From Dehalococcoidia bacterium (GTDB lineage Bacteria; Chloroflexota; Dehalococcoidia; Lucifugimonadales; Lucifugimonadaceae), in assembly GCA_012959765.1 (NCBI GenBank), contig DUCO01000037.1, positions 1 to 64,000 of the forward strand: a stretch of 64,000 nucleotides of DNA. The letters run 5' to 3'. Both the position numbers and the translations under genes were made by a program. This document shows, piece by piece, positions 48,420-58,616 of this stretch; position 1 is the first letter of the stretch; every line of letters starts with the position of its first letter. The notes beneath the pieces are model-generated. The model made no database searches. It was not told where the DNA came from and saw nothing but the letters and a program-made list of their open reading frames with translations.

Positions 48420-49796
48420 ATGCTCACAGCCGGCGCCGGACGAACAGACATCACACCACCCGTAGGCATCGCCCACGCAGGCTGGGGTGCCGCAACCCAC
48501 CAGCGAGCCGAGGGCGTCGACATGCCCTTCTACGCCACCGCCCTCTATGTAACCGACGGCGACCTCGAAATAGCGATAGTCGATCTCGACATCGGCGTCC
48601 TCACCAACGAAGACGATGCCGCTATCCGAGCAGAAGTAGCCGAAGTCGCAAATATCAAACCCGAAAACCTTCGACTCTCCGCCACCCACACCCACTCAGG
48701 ACCCGTCAACCGAGATTCATGGCTCGACGAAGGCATGGAACTCGTCGCCCCTTACTGGGACTCACTCCCTGAACGAGTCGCCAGCGCCGTCAGCACCGCA
48801 CGCCACAACTCGAAACCAGCCCACGTCGGAGTCGGCAAAGGCACAAGCTCCATCAACGTAAACCGCCGACCCGCCCTCGAAGACGGCACGTTATTCACAG
48901 GCCGACAGTGGGACGGCGTAGTCGACCGCGAAGTCGGAATCGTGGCGATCAACGACACCGACGGCAACGCAATCGCAACAATCCTCAACTACGCCTGCCA
49001 CCCCACAATTCTCGGCCCCGCAAACAAGCTGCTCTCACCCGACTACCCCGGATACGCCCGAAAAGTAGTCGAACAGTACGCAGGCGGACTCTGCCTGTTC
49101 CTACAGGGCGCAGCCGGAAACTGCGGACCCACCCACGGATTTATCGGAGAAGTTGCAGTCGCAGAATGGCTCGGCAACCGACTCGGACTCGAAGCAGCGC
49201 GAATACGGCTGGAAATCGACCCCGTTCCGCGAAAAGAACGACTCGTAGAAGTAGTCCAGTCTGGTGCCGATCTGGGAATGTACGAAGACGAACCCGCTGG
49301 AGAACCCGACGACACACTTCGAGTCATCAACACCGCAGCAAATCTCCCAATCGGCGACTTCCCGTCAGTTGAAGATGCACAGGCCGGTTTCGATTCCGCA
49401 GTTGAAACGCTAAACGCCACGCGCCTCAGCGGAACCGAAGCCGAAATCAAACTCGCAGTCTCAAACGCCAAGCGATCGAACTTCGTACTCAGGAACTCGC
49501 TACGCACAGCCGACGGCAAAATGTCGCTCCCGGTTCAGGCAATGCGAATCGGACCCGCAGCCCTCGTAGGAGTTCCCGTAGAAGCCTTCTGTGAAATCGG
49601 AATATCCGTAAAAGGTGCGTCACCAGCAGCCCAAACTCTCTTCAGCGGCTACACCAACGGATCGCTCGGCTACATGCCAATGGCCGACAACTTCGAAGAA
49701 GGCGGCTACGAAGTCAACACCACACCAATGGCAGCCGGAGCAGCCGAAGAAACAATCGAAGTCTGCACCGACGCAGTCCAGGCCCTTTGGCGTTAG
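48420..49796 (+). CDS. Neutral/alkaline non-lysosomal ceramidase-like protein
   Basis: MLTAGAGRTDITPPVGIAHAGWGAATHQRAEGV, LSATHTHSGP; start moved from 48339 because the ORF 5' end lies in repeat-like DNA. Confidence 0.85.
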   Translation: MLTAGAGRTDITPPVGIAHAGWGAATHQRAEGVDMPFYATALYVTDGDLEIAIVDLDIGVLTNEDDAAIRAEVAEVANIKPENLRLSATHTHSGPVNRDSWLDEGMELVAPYWDSLPERVASAVSTARHNSKPAHVGVGKGTSSINVNRRPALEDGTLFTGRQWDGVVDREVGIVAINDTDGNAIATILNYACHPTILGPANKLLSPDYPGYARKVVEQYAGGLCLFLQGAAGNCGPTHGFIGEVAVAEWLGNRLGLEAARIRLEIDPVPRKERLVEVVQSGADLGMYEDEPAGEPDDTLRVINTAANLPIGDFPSVEDAQAGFDSAVETLNATRLSGTEAEIKLAVSNAKRSNFVLRNSLRTADGKMSLPVQAMRIGPAALVGVPVEAFCEIGISVKGASPAAQTLFSGYTNGSLGYMPMADNFEEGGYEVNTTPMAAGAAEETIEVCTDAVQALWR

Positions 49797-49892
49797 AGCT
49801 CTCTATTCAAGCTTAAACGGGGCTACAAATGACAAGTCCACTTCGGGTTGTCTATCTAGTCCAAATAACATGCCGCCAAACAACCTTTTATT

Positions 49893-49916
49893 GTCATCCT
49901 GAACTTGATTCAGGAC
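49893..49916 (+). repeat. Dispersed repeat family A
   Basis: gtcatcctgaacttgattcaggac. Confidence 0.8.
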
Positions 49917-49939
49917 AATGACCGATCCTGATCGCACGT

Positions 49940-50257
49940 ATGGCATCTGGCACAAAACTTTATTACGCATACATACTTTCGAATCCGAACAAAACTCTCT
50001 ACGTCGGCGTCACGGGTGACCTGTTCCGACGAGTTTGGCAACACCTCAACAAGAGCGATTCAAAATTTGTATCCAAACACGGGTTAAACAAACTCGTCTG
50101 GTTCGAAGAAGCCGACCAAATCCAAGATGCTATAGGCAGAGAAAAACAGATCAAAAACTGACGACGACGATGGAAACTCGATTTAGTCGAAACCGTCAAC
50201 CCTCGATGGCTCGATCTCGTCCAGGGCTGGTACGACGACTGCCCAATCGGCGGCTGA
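49940..50257 (+). pseudogene. GIY-YIG nuclease superfamily protein with in-frame TGA at the conserved Trp position
   Basis: YYAYILSNPNKTLYVGVTGDLFRRVWQHLNKSDSKFVSKHGLNKLVWFEEADQIQDAIGREKQIKN*RRRWKLDLVETVNPRWLDLVQGWYDD. Confidence 0.9.
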
Positions 50258-50269
50258 AAGTCACTAAGG

Positions 50270-50701
50270 CTGACTCCATTCACCGTTGCCAACAACAAAG
50301 CTCCCGAACCAACCGCAATCAGCGATCCCGATCGAGCAACCGAACCAGCTTCTGAGGAAGAAGCTACCCGACTCTGGACGGAGTATCTGACCAACACGAT
50401 TCAGGAGAAAGCAAACAAAGAAGTCTATTTCCACTTCTGCGAAGGCGGTTTCATCTACACGACAAACGGGAATGATCTTGATCTAGGCGTTGATATACCA
50501 AACTCTTGGTCGGTCGGAAGAAACACAGCTATGAGCTCGTCGAGATGGTGGGAAACCAACGTGTACGCCCTTGTCACCTACTACACGCGAGGCTTGGAGC
50601 AGGACACCACCGCGACCTTGGGAATAGAAGATGGCGTGGTAATGGGTGCGTTCGAACCATACGAAGTCTACGAAAGCGAGTGCTGTAAACAACGATCGTA
50701 G
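50270..50701 (+). pseudogene. Hypothetical protein C-terminal fragment without canonical 5' start
   Basis: Open frame LTPFTVANNKAPEPTAISDPDRATEPASEEEATRLWTEYLTNTIQEKANKEVYFHFCEGGFIYTTNG...YEVYESECCKQRS*; absent from the ORF track. Confidence 0.5.
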
Positions 50702-50849
50702 CCCACGCCAGCCCCTCCGAGCTGACACCTCTGCGAACGGCCAACCAATGTGCAGAACATCAATGGCCCCACGTACGTTGGTGCGCAACCCCATTTCAAC
50801 CGATCACGCCCGCAACCACCCGCCACAGCTCTAGCGCGACCCACACCCC

Positions 50850-50885
50850 AGATCCTTCGGCTACGATGACTCCGCTCAGGAAATG
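50850..50885 (-). repeat. Dispersed repeat family F
   Basis: Reverse complement tcatttcctgagcggagtcatcgtagccgaaggatctggg. Confidence 0.75.
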
Positions 50886-50919
50886 AAATCACCCATTCTC
50901 CCTCAACCCGCTCCCAAAC

Positions 50920-52167
50920 TTGACCACCACCACCACGCCCCCCCCCCAGCCAAAACTCCTCCGCAACGGACAGTTCATCCGCCTATGGTCAGTCGGATGG
51001 ATGACCGGCACCATGATGTGGCTCGAAATGCTCGTCGTCGCCCTACTCGCCCTCGAACTAACCAACTCACCATTCCTCGTATCCGTAACGTTCTTCCTGA
51101 GATTCCTGCCGATGCTCTTCGGCTTCGGAATAAGCGTGATCTCAGACCGCTTCAACCGTAAATACCTGATGATCACCGGCCTCGTCATACAAGCCACCGT
51201 ATCGGCAGTAATCGCAAGCCTGATCATGGTCGACCTAATAGAATACTGGCACCTCGCTCTCGGTAGCCTCTTTGTCGGTCTCGTGATGGGGAGCGAATTC
51301 CCCGTCAGGCGAACCATGATCGGCGAAGTCGTAGCCCGACAATCAGTCGGACGCGCCATCGGACTCGAACAAACCACCAACTCACTATTCCGCATTCTCG
51401 GACCGTTCATCGGCGGAGTATCCCTCGCCACCATCGGCGCCCAGGGCGGGTTCCTGCTCGGCGTCGTTCTCTACTCGATCGGTGCCCTGATAGCACTATC
51501 AATGAAGTACCAGCGAACCGAATCAAGCGAGCAGCCCGAAAGTCCAAAAACCCAGATCATCGAAGGCATCCGCTACATCCGACGCAGCCAGGTAATGGTC
51601 GGAACCCTCGGCGTAACCCTGCTGCTCAACGTCTTCGGATTCACCTACCTCAGCCAGCAGCCAATCGTCGCCAAACAGGTACTCGGCGTGAGCGACATTC
51701 TCATCGGCGTACTGCAATCCGTCGAAGGCGCAGGAGCATTTGCCGGAGCCGCGCTAATTGCAATATTCGCCAAAACACGCCACTATACCCGAATCTATAT
51801 GTGGGGATCACTGCTGTTCCTTGTGGCGATCATCCTGTTCTCCCTCTCAACCACCTACTGGATCACATTAATCATCCTGTTTTTCGGTGGAGTTGGAATG
51901 TCAGGATTCGCCACCATGCAAAGCGCAATCATGATCTACGCCTCGTCGCCCGAAATGCGAGGAAGAGTACTCGGGTCAGTCGCCGTCTTCATAGGAATCG
52001 GACCCTTCGGTCAGCTCGGAATCGGAGCCCTCGCCAGCATCCTCGCCCCCGCAACCGCAGTGCTAATAACCGCATCAATCGGCATAGTCCTAATGTTCAT
52101 CGCCTTCGTCATCTACCCCACAATGAGCAAATCAACAGCCCTAGAACCCGACACCGCAGCGCCGTAA
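50920..52167 (+). CDS. MFS transporter
   Basis: NGQFIRLWSVGWMTGTMMWLEMLVVALLALELTNSPFLVS; ~12 hydrophobic segments. Confidence 0.9.
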   Translation: MTTTTTPPPQPKLLRNGQFIRLWSVGWMTGTMMWLEMLVVALLALELTNSPFLVSVTFFLRFLPMLFGFGISVISDRFNRKYLMITGLVIQATVSAVIASLIMVDLIEYWHLALGSLFVGLVMGSEFPVRRTMIGEVVARQSVGRAIGLEQTTNSLFRILGPFIGGVSLATIGAQGGFLLGVVLYSIGALIALSMKYQRTESSEQPESPKTQIIEGIRYIRRSQVMVGTLGVTLLLNVFGFTYLSQQPIVAKQVLGVSDILIGVLQSVEGAGAFAGAALIAIFAKTRHYTRIYMWGSLLFLVAIILFSLSTTYWITLIILFFGGVGMSGFATMQSAIMIYASSPEMRGRVLGSVAVFIGIGPFGQLGIGALASILAPATAVLITASIGIVLMFIAFVIYPTMSKSTALEPDTAAP

Positions 52168-52213
52168 TACACAAAACTTCACAATTGTGGGATTCGGCAA
52201 GCAATCTCAAACT

Positions 52214-52239
52214 GTCATCCTGAATTAATTTTCAGGATC
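52214..52239 (+). repeat. Dispersed repeat family A
   Basis: gtcatcctgaattaattttcaggatc. Confidence 0.85.
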
Positions 52240-52397
52240 AACCCACCACCCTCCACAACTCACAGTCCTCCCAACACCAACCAACCCCACACACCCGAAT
52301 CAACCGGAAAACAATTAAAGTGTGACCCGAAACCAACCCGAAGCCCCGCCTCTACAACCCAGCCAATCCAACCTCTCGGAAAACGTGACTAGCCACA

Positions 52398-53492
52398 TTG
52401 CAACTCGGAATCTTCGGAAAATACCTCACCCTCTGGGTCGCCCTCTGCATAATCGCAGGCGTCGCGCTCGGCGAACTGTGGCCAGCATTCCCCGACACGC
52501 TAAGCCGATTCACCATCGCCCAAGTCTCAATCCCAGTAGCCATCCTCATCTGGTTCATGATCTACCCGATGATGGTCCGCATCGATTTCTCCAGCGTGAT
52601 CGACGTACGCAAGCGACCCCGCGGCCTCGTCCTAACCCTCATCATCAACTGGCTCGTAAAACCCTTCACTATGTTCGTCGTAGCGTGGTTCTTCCTCAAA
52701 GTTCTCTTCGCCCCATGGATCTCAGGTGACCTCGGATCCGAATACGTCGCCGGTGCCATCCTCCTCGGAGCCGCCCCATGCACCGCCATGGTCTTCGTCT
52801 GGAGCTACCTCACCAAAGGCAACGCCGCCTACACACTCGTGCAAGTCACAGTCAACGACATCGTGCTGCTCTTCGCCTACGCCCCAATCGTCATCCTCCT
52901 ACTCGGAATCGGCGACATCGCCGTCCCCTACGACACCCTCTTCCTCTCAGTCGCCCTCTACGTAGTCATCCCACTCGCAGCCGGCTACGCAACACGAAAA
53001 TGGGCGCTCAAAGCAAAAAGCAACGACTGGCTCGAAAAAACATTCCTGCCAAAACTCGGACCCATCACCATCGTCGGGCTCCTGCTCACTCTGGTTCTAC
53101 TGTTCTCGTTTCAAGGTCAAAAAATCCTCGATAACCCGAGCCACATCGGCCTCATAGCCGTCCCCCTCATCATCCAAACCTTCATCGTATTCGGCATCGC
53201 ATACGCAGTCGCCAAAATGTGGAGACTCAGCCACGACATAGCAGCCCCCGTCGCACTAATCGGAGCCTCAAACTTCTTCGAACTCGCAGTTGCCGCAGCT
53301 ATATCAGTGTTCGGACTCAACTCCGGCGCAGCCCTTGCAACCGTAGTCGGAGTACTTGTCGAAGTTCCTGTGATGCTGCTTCTGGTCCGATTCGTAAACG
53401 CCACCTCAAGTTCGTTCGCCCACAACCACGACGGCTCATGCTGCCCCGCTGGAGCAGCCCTCGCACACGAGCACACTGCTACAGACGACTAG
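52398..53492 (+). CDS. ACR3 family arsenite efflux transporter with His/Cys-rich C-terminal tail
   Basis: LWVALCIIAGVALGELWPAFP, MMVRIDFSSV, LLGAAPCTAMVFVWSYLTKGNAAYTLVQVTVND, ASNFFELAVAAAI; tail HNHDGSCCPAGAALAHEHTATDD; TTG start. Confidence 0.93.
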   Translation: MQLGIFGKYLTLWVALCIIAGVALGELWPAFPDTLSRFTIAQVSIPVAILIWFMIYPMMVRIDFSSVIDVRKRPRGLVLTLIINWLVKPFTMFVVAWFFLKVLFAPWISGDLGSEYVAGAILLGAAPCTAMVFVWSYLTKGNAAYTLVQVTVNDIVLLFAYAPIVILLLGIGDIAVPYDTLFLSVALYVVIPLAAGYATRKWALKAKSNDWLEKTFLPKLGPITIVGLLLTLVLLFSFQGQKILDNPSHIGLIAVPLIIQTFIVFGIAYAVAKMWRLSHDIAAPVALIGASNFFELAVAAAISVFGLNSGAALATVVGVLVEVPVMLLLVRFVNATSSSFAHNHDGSCCPAGAALAHEHTATDD

Positions 53493-53613
53493 CAACAGCG
53501 TTAAACCCGACAAGATCGACCCGCAACGATTATCCTTTGGGCGCAAATTCCAGATACAACCGCCATCTCGACGCCCCTTCCGCCAACAACACCCAACCAC
53601 CCGGAGAACACGA

Positions 53614-54768
53614 ATGACCAGCGAACAGATGCGCGAAGTACGCTCCCAGCTGCTTTCCGCAGTGCGCGACTTCGTGCGACGAGAAGCCGCCCCGCAGGCA
53701 GCCGAACACGACGAGAACGACACCTACCCAACCGAACTCGTCGACCAGATGGCTGAGATGGGACTCTTCGGTATGACAGTCCCCGAGGAGTACGGCGGGC
53801 TCGGCGTCGACGTGCTCACTTTCGCAATGGTTTTCGAAGAAATCTCTAAAGTCTGGATGTCGCTCACGGGCCCAATCGGCTCCCACTCAATGCTCACTTT
53901 CGCCATCAACAAGCACGGCACCGAAGCACAAAAGCAACGCTGGCTTCCCGATCTCGCGACTGGCAAGAAACGCGGCGGACTCGCCCTCACCGAACCCGGT
54001 GGCGGAACCGATGTTGCAGCCATGCAAACATACGCAGTCAAAGATGGCGAAGAGTACGTCATAAATGGCAACAAGCAGTTCATCACAAACGGCCGAAATG
54101 GCGACGTGTTTTTTCTGCTTGCCAAGACCGATATGAACACCGATCCCGCCTACAAAGGCATCACCGGCTTCATCGCCGAAAAAGGCCCCGGCTTCACGTC
54201 GGGTAAAGATTTGAACAAGCTCGGCTACCGTGGAGTCGACACCTCAGAACTCGTATTTCAAGACTATCGAATATCTGCCAATGAAGTCATCGGCGAAGAA
54301 GGCCAGGGCTTCTATCAGGCGATGGACGCACTCGAAACAGGCCGTATCAACGTAGCCGCTCGAGCCGTTGGCCTGGCAGAAGGCGCCTTCGAAGCGGCAA
54401 TCAAATACTCCCAGCAACGTGAAACGTTCGGCCGCCCTATTTCATCCCGCCAGACAATCCAGAACATGCTCGCCGACATGGCAACGAAAATCCACGCGGC
54501 GCGCCTAATGACCCACGATGCCGCCGAAAAGAAAAATCGCGGCGAACGAGTCGATACCGAAGCCGGAATGGCAAAGCTCTACGCAAGTGAAATCTGCGCG
54601 CAGGTCACCATGGACGCCATGCGCATTCACGGCGGCATCGGCTACATCAAAGAAAGCCCAATCGAACGCTACTACCGCGATGCCCCGCTAATGATCATCG
54701 GCGAAGGCACAAACGAAATCCAGCGAATAGTAATAGCTAAAAACCTACTAAAACGCTACGAGATTTAG
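53614..54768 (+). CDS. Acyl-CoA dehydrogenase
   Basis: ALTEPGGGTDVAAM, ITNGRNGDVFFLLAKT, MRIHGGIGYIKESPIERYYRDA, GEGTNEIQRIVIAKNLL. Confidence 0.96.
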   Translation: MTSEQMREVRSQLLSAVRDFVRREAAPQAAEHDENDTYPTELVDQMAEMGLFGMTVPEEYGGLGVDVLTFAMVFEEISKVWMSLTGPIGSHSMLTFAINKHGTEAQKQRWLPDLATGKKRGGLALTEPGGGTDVAAMQTYAVKDGEEYVINGNKQFITNGRNGDVFFLLAKTDMNTDPAYKGITGFIAEKGPGFTSGKDLNKLGYRGVDTSELVFQDYRISANEVIGEEGQGFYQAMDALETGRINVAARAVGLAEGAFEAAIKYSQQRETFGRPISSRQTIQNMLADMATKIHAARLMTHDAAEKKNRGERVDTEAGMAKLYASEICAQVTMDAMRIHGGIGYIKESPIERYYRDAPLMIIGEGTNEIQRIVIAKNLLKRYEI

Positions 54769-54818
54769 CCTCCCAACGCGTCGATCAGCTCGTTCACCAT
54801 CCTGAACAACCGCAAACT

Positions 54819-54844
54819 GTCATCCTGATAAAAATCAGAATCTG
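54819..54844 (+). repeat. Dispersed repeat family A, diverged copy
   Basis: gtcatcctgataaaaatcagaatctg. Confidence 0.7.
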
Positions 54845-54917
54845 TGCAAACGCGCCAACCACGCACCACCCCAGCCAACACACCCCCACGCCAACTAACC
54901 CCAAAAGAAACTGGCGG

Positions 54918-57900
54918 CTACCCAGACGCAGCACCCGACAACTGATGCGACACCAACTGGGCGTACAACCCGCCCCGCTCAAGCAACTCAGCGTGATCGC
55001 CGATCTCAACGACCTTCCCACGATCCATCACGATAATCAGATCGGCACTCATCACGGTCGACAATCTGTGCGCAATTACAAGCGTCGTCCTGTCAGAAGC
55101 CAACACGTTCAGCGCACCACGAACCATCTGCTCGTTCACAGCATCCAGATGCGAAGTCGCCTCGTCCAGCACCAGTATCGGCGCATCCTTCAAAAACGCC
55201 CGACCAATCGCCACCCGCTGACGCTGACCGCCCGAAAGCTGCGACCCACGCTCACCCACAACCGTATCCAGCCCTTCAGGCAACGTCGCAATAAACTCGG
55301 TTAGCCCCGCCGATTCAACAGCAGCGCTCACCTGCTCAGCCGAAGCATCCGGACGTGCAATCAACAGATTCTCTCGCAAAGTCGTATTGAACAAATATGT
55401 GTCCTGAGCCACCAACGCCAGATGCTCCCTCAGGTCAGCAAGCACATAGTCACGAAGCTCACTCTCCCCCAGCTTTATCTCACCGGTTTGAGGATCCCAG
55501 AACCGCATTATCAGATGAGCAGTCGTCGTCTTACCCGCGCCCGAAGGCCCCACCAGAGCAACAGTTTTACCTTGAATGATCGGGAACGAAACATCATCAA
55601 GCGCCTTGAAATCGGTGAAGTCATAGCTGAAATCCACATCGGCCAAGTCGATTCCAGTGTTCGTAATCTCGCCACCCTCGCCGTCAGTAACCGGCACCGG
55701 CTCCAACTGCACCGCATATATCCGCCGGGTCGATCCAATCGTGTCGGCAAGCAACCGACCCACCGTCGAAATCTCCGAAATCGGCAGGAACGCCGACATC
55801 GTTATCAGCGTCATCAGCGGCAGCAATCCCGGCTCAAGTGAACCGTTAGCAACCAGCGAAGCTCCAACCACCGCGACGGTTAAACCACCCAGCCCGGTAA
55901 TCAGTTCAAGATAAATTTTCTGAAGCGTAAGTTCCCGGAAAAACGGCACCCGAATCTCAACATAGTCACGCGCCATCGACATGAACTCCGCCCGACGGTG
56001 CCCACCCATGTTGTAAGCAACCACCTCGTGCAAACCCTGCATCGTGTCGACACTGTGCGAGTTCATCTCGCCAAGTTTTTCTCGAGAACGACTACCCAGC
56101 CGATCCACCCGCTCCCTCGCAATAAGCGGGCTCACAGCCGTAATCACCAGGAACGGCACCACGGTCACCGCCAGCGGCCAGCCGTAAATCCCAAGTGCAA
56201 TCAGCACACCCAGCGGCACCGCCACAGCCACGAACGCAGGAGCCACGATGTGGGCGAAGAAATACTCAACCGTTTCGACATCCTGAGTCGCCATGCTCAC
56301 CAGATCACCCGTCCTACGACGAACCAGGTACGCCGGCGCCAACTGATCCAACTTCCTGAACAGCGAAATCCGCATCTCCGAAAGCAACCGGAACGCCACA
56401 TCGTGCGAAACCCACGACTCCGCCCAGTGCAACACAGCCGTCAAAGGAGCAACTATCAACAGCAACATAACCAGCGTGCCACGCGGCTCCCCGGAACGAA
56501 CCGCAGCAACAATCAACCCGCTCAAAATCCCAACACCAATCAGCGTCAAAAATCTCGTAAAACCAAACAGGAAGCTAAACGAAAGCTCTTTCCACCACGG
56601 CTTGATCAACCTCATCAGCACGCCGAACGTCGCCAACCATCCCATACCCTCCGCACGCAAAATAGCGTCGGTCGGCTCCATACTCGCGACATCACTGATC
56701 TGGCCGGTCGACTGCTCACCGGAACCCACTCGCTCAACCGGTGCGTCCCCGTTCGGTGTCGCAGAAATGGCACCTCCAACAAACACAGGCGATTCCGATT
56801 CAGCCGACGCCTGCGCCTTCATTAGCCGTGCGTACTCGCCGTTCACAGCCAGCAGCTCGTCGTGCGATCCCGACTCCACGATCTGGCCAGCCTGCAACAC
56901 GTGAATCCGGTGCGCCCTCCTCACACTCGAAAGCCGATGAGCGATCACCAGCACCGTGCGACCCTTCATCAACCGCTCAAGCGCCTCCTGAATGATGTGC
57001 TCGTTCTCCGCATCCACCGCCGACAAAGCCTCGTCCAGCACAAGTATCGGTGAATGCTTCAGCAAAGCTCGTGCAATCGCTATCCGTTGACGCTGCCCAC
57101 CTGAAAGCTTGATCCCCCGCTCACCGATAACCGTGTCGTACCCCTGCGGAAGCCGATCAATAAACTCCGCAGCATTCGCAATCCCAGCAACCCTGCGCAG
57201 ATCATCATCCGAAGCCGACTGATCACCAAATCGCAAGTTCTCAGCCACTGTCCCGTGAAACAAATAAGTGTCCTGCGAAACAACAGCAATCTGATCCCGA
57301 AGTTCCGATTCAGGCAAATCGCCCAACGCAACCCCACCAACAGAAACCGACCCCGAATCCACATCAAAGAACCGCAGCAACAGCCGCACAACCGAAGTCT
57401 TCCCCGCACCACTCTCACCCACAATCGCCGCTGTCTCTCCAGCCGGAATCGTCAGACTGAACCCAGCCAGAGCCGACCCGCGTGCACCCGGATACGAAAA
57501 CTCGACATCCTCAAAAACTATCTCCGGTCGTTCAACCTGCCCCTCAAACCCGCTCGACCGTCCTCCAACAAACGGCTTTGCGTCCAAGAAAGTAAAAATC
57601 CCGTGAGCAGCCGACAACCCGTTCAGACCCTGGTGAAACAGCTGGCTCAACTCCCTGAACGGCCTAAACAACTCAATGCCCAGCATCAAGATAATCAGCA
57701 GCTCCTCGAACTCCATCGCCCCCGAATCCACCCTGTCCGCCCCAACAATCAGCAGCACCGCCGCACCAACCGCCACCCCAGCAATCGTCACCCCAAGCGA
57801 TCCAGCATTCGTCGCCAGCACCCACATCGTCGACTTGAACACCGCATGCGCCTTCTCAGCCAACACCTGGGCCTTCGCCTCGCTCTGTCCAAACGACTTC

Positions 57901-58523
57901 AAGGTAAACAAACCCTGCACAGCGTCTAGAAACTCGGAAGCAAACTCGCCGTAAGTCACCCGTCGACGAATCGAAGCTTCCCGATTCCACCTGTGAAACA
58001 AAGCCGGCGCGAATATCGTGAGAACCGAAAATCCAAGTGCAATGAACGCCATCGGAATATCGAGATACGCCAGATAAACAAATATCCCAATTGGCGTAAG
58101 CACGGCCGTAAATAGCTGCGGCAGGTACTGACCAAAGAACGTTTCCAACTGCTCAACGCCATCCACCACCGAAAGCAGCGCATCACCCGTACGCTGCTGT
58201 CCAAAGTACGAAGGCCCCAGCAACAACACCTGATCGTGCAGATCGCCCCGCAACTTCAGCTGAATCGAAGCAGCCGTTTTGTGCGCAACCATCTCCTTCT
58301 GATACTGCAACACACCCCGCAGCAGCACCGCCACACCAGCAGCCGCTATCAGCGGATACAAGCTCTCAACCGACTCACCCTGCAAAATCTCGCCCAGCAA
58401 CATCCCAAGTAAAACCAGCCGCGCAACTCCCGCCGCTGCGGTTAGCAAACCGAAAACAACAGCCGCAGCAATGCGCAAACGCACACCGCGAGTCATGGCC
58501 CACAATCGAATATCGAAGTACAT
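54918..58523 (-). CDS. Fused double ABC exporter (TMD-NBD-TMD-NBD), CydDC-like
   Basis: 1201 aa with two Walker A (GESGAGKTS, GPSGAGKTT) and two signatures (LSGGQRQRIAIARALLKHSPILVLDE, LSGGQRQRVAIGRAFLKDAPILVLDE). Confidence 0.92.
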   Translation of the reverse strand: MYFDIRLWAMTRGVRLRIAAAVVFGLLTAAAGVARLVLLGMLLGEILQGESVESLYPLIAAAGVAVLLRGVLQYQKEMVAHKTAASIQLKLRGDLHDQVLLLGPSYFGQQRTGDALLSVVDGVEQLETFFGQYLPQLFTAVLTPIGIFVYLAYLDIPMAFIALGFSVLTIFAPALFHRWNREASIRRRVTYGEFASEFLDAVQGLFTLKSFGQSEAKAQVLAEKAHAVFKSTMWVLATNAGSLGVTIAGVAVGAAVLLIVGADRVDSGAMEFEELLIILMLGIELFRPFRELSQLFHQGLNGLSAAHGIFTFLDAKPFVGGRSSGFEGQVERPEIVFEDVEFSYPGARGSALAGFSLTIPAGETAAIVGESGAGKTSVVRLLLRFFDVDSGSVSVGGVALGDLPESELRDQIAVVSQDTYLFHGTVAENLRFGDQSASDDDLRRVAGIANAAEFIDRLPQGYDTVIGERGIKLSGGQRQRIAIARALLKHSPILVLDEALSAVDAENEHIIQEALERLMKGRTVLVIAHRLSSVRRAHRIHVLQAGQIVESGSHDELLAVNGEYARLMKAQASAESESPVFVGGAISATPNGDAPVERVGSGEQSTGQISDVASMEPTDAILRAEGMGWLATFGVLMRLIKPWWKELSFSFLFGFTRFLTLIGVGILSGLIVAAVRSGEPRGTLVMLLLIVAPLTAVLHWAESWVSHDVAFRLLSEMRISLFRKLDQLAPAYLVRRRTGDLVSMATQDVETVEYFFAHIVAPAFVAVAVPLGVLIALGIYGWPLAVTVVPFLVITAVSPLIARERVDRLGSRSREKLGEMNSHSVDTMQGLHEVVAYNMGGHRRAEFMSMARDYVEIRVPFFRELTLQKIYLELITGLGGLTVAVVGASLVANGSLEPGLLPLMTLITMSAFLPISEISTVGRLLADTIGSTRRIYAVQLEPVPVTDGEGGEITNTGIDLADVDFSYDFTDFKALDDVSFPIIQGKTVALVGPSGAGKTTTAHLIMRFWDPQTGEIKLGESELRDYVLADLREHLALVAQDTYLFNTTLRENLLIARPDASAEQVSAAVESAGLTEFIATLPEGLDTVVGERGSQLSGGQRQRVAIGRAFLKDAPILVLDEATSHLDAVNEQMVRGALNVLASDRTTLVIAHRLSTVMSADLIIVMDRGKVVEIGDHAELLERGGLYAQLVSHQLSGAASG

Positions 58524-58616
58524 CGGGCGCCATTATGGCAGACGCCCAACCCCATCGAACAATCCTCTTCAAACGTTCTGGTAGGGTTATCGATTCACTA
58601 AGGGCAGGAACTGATC

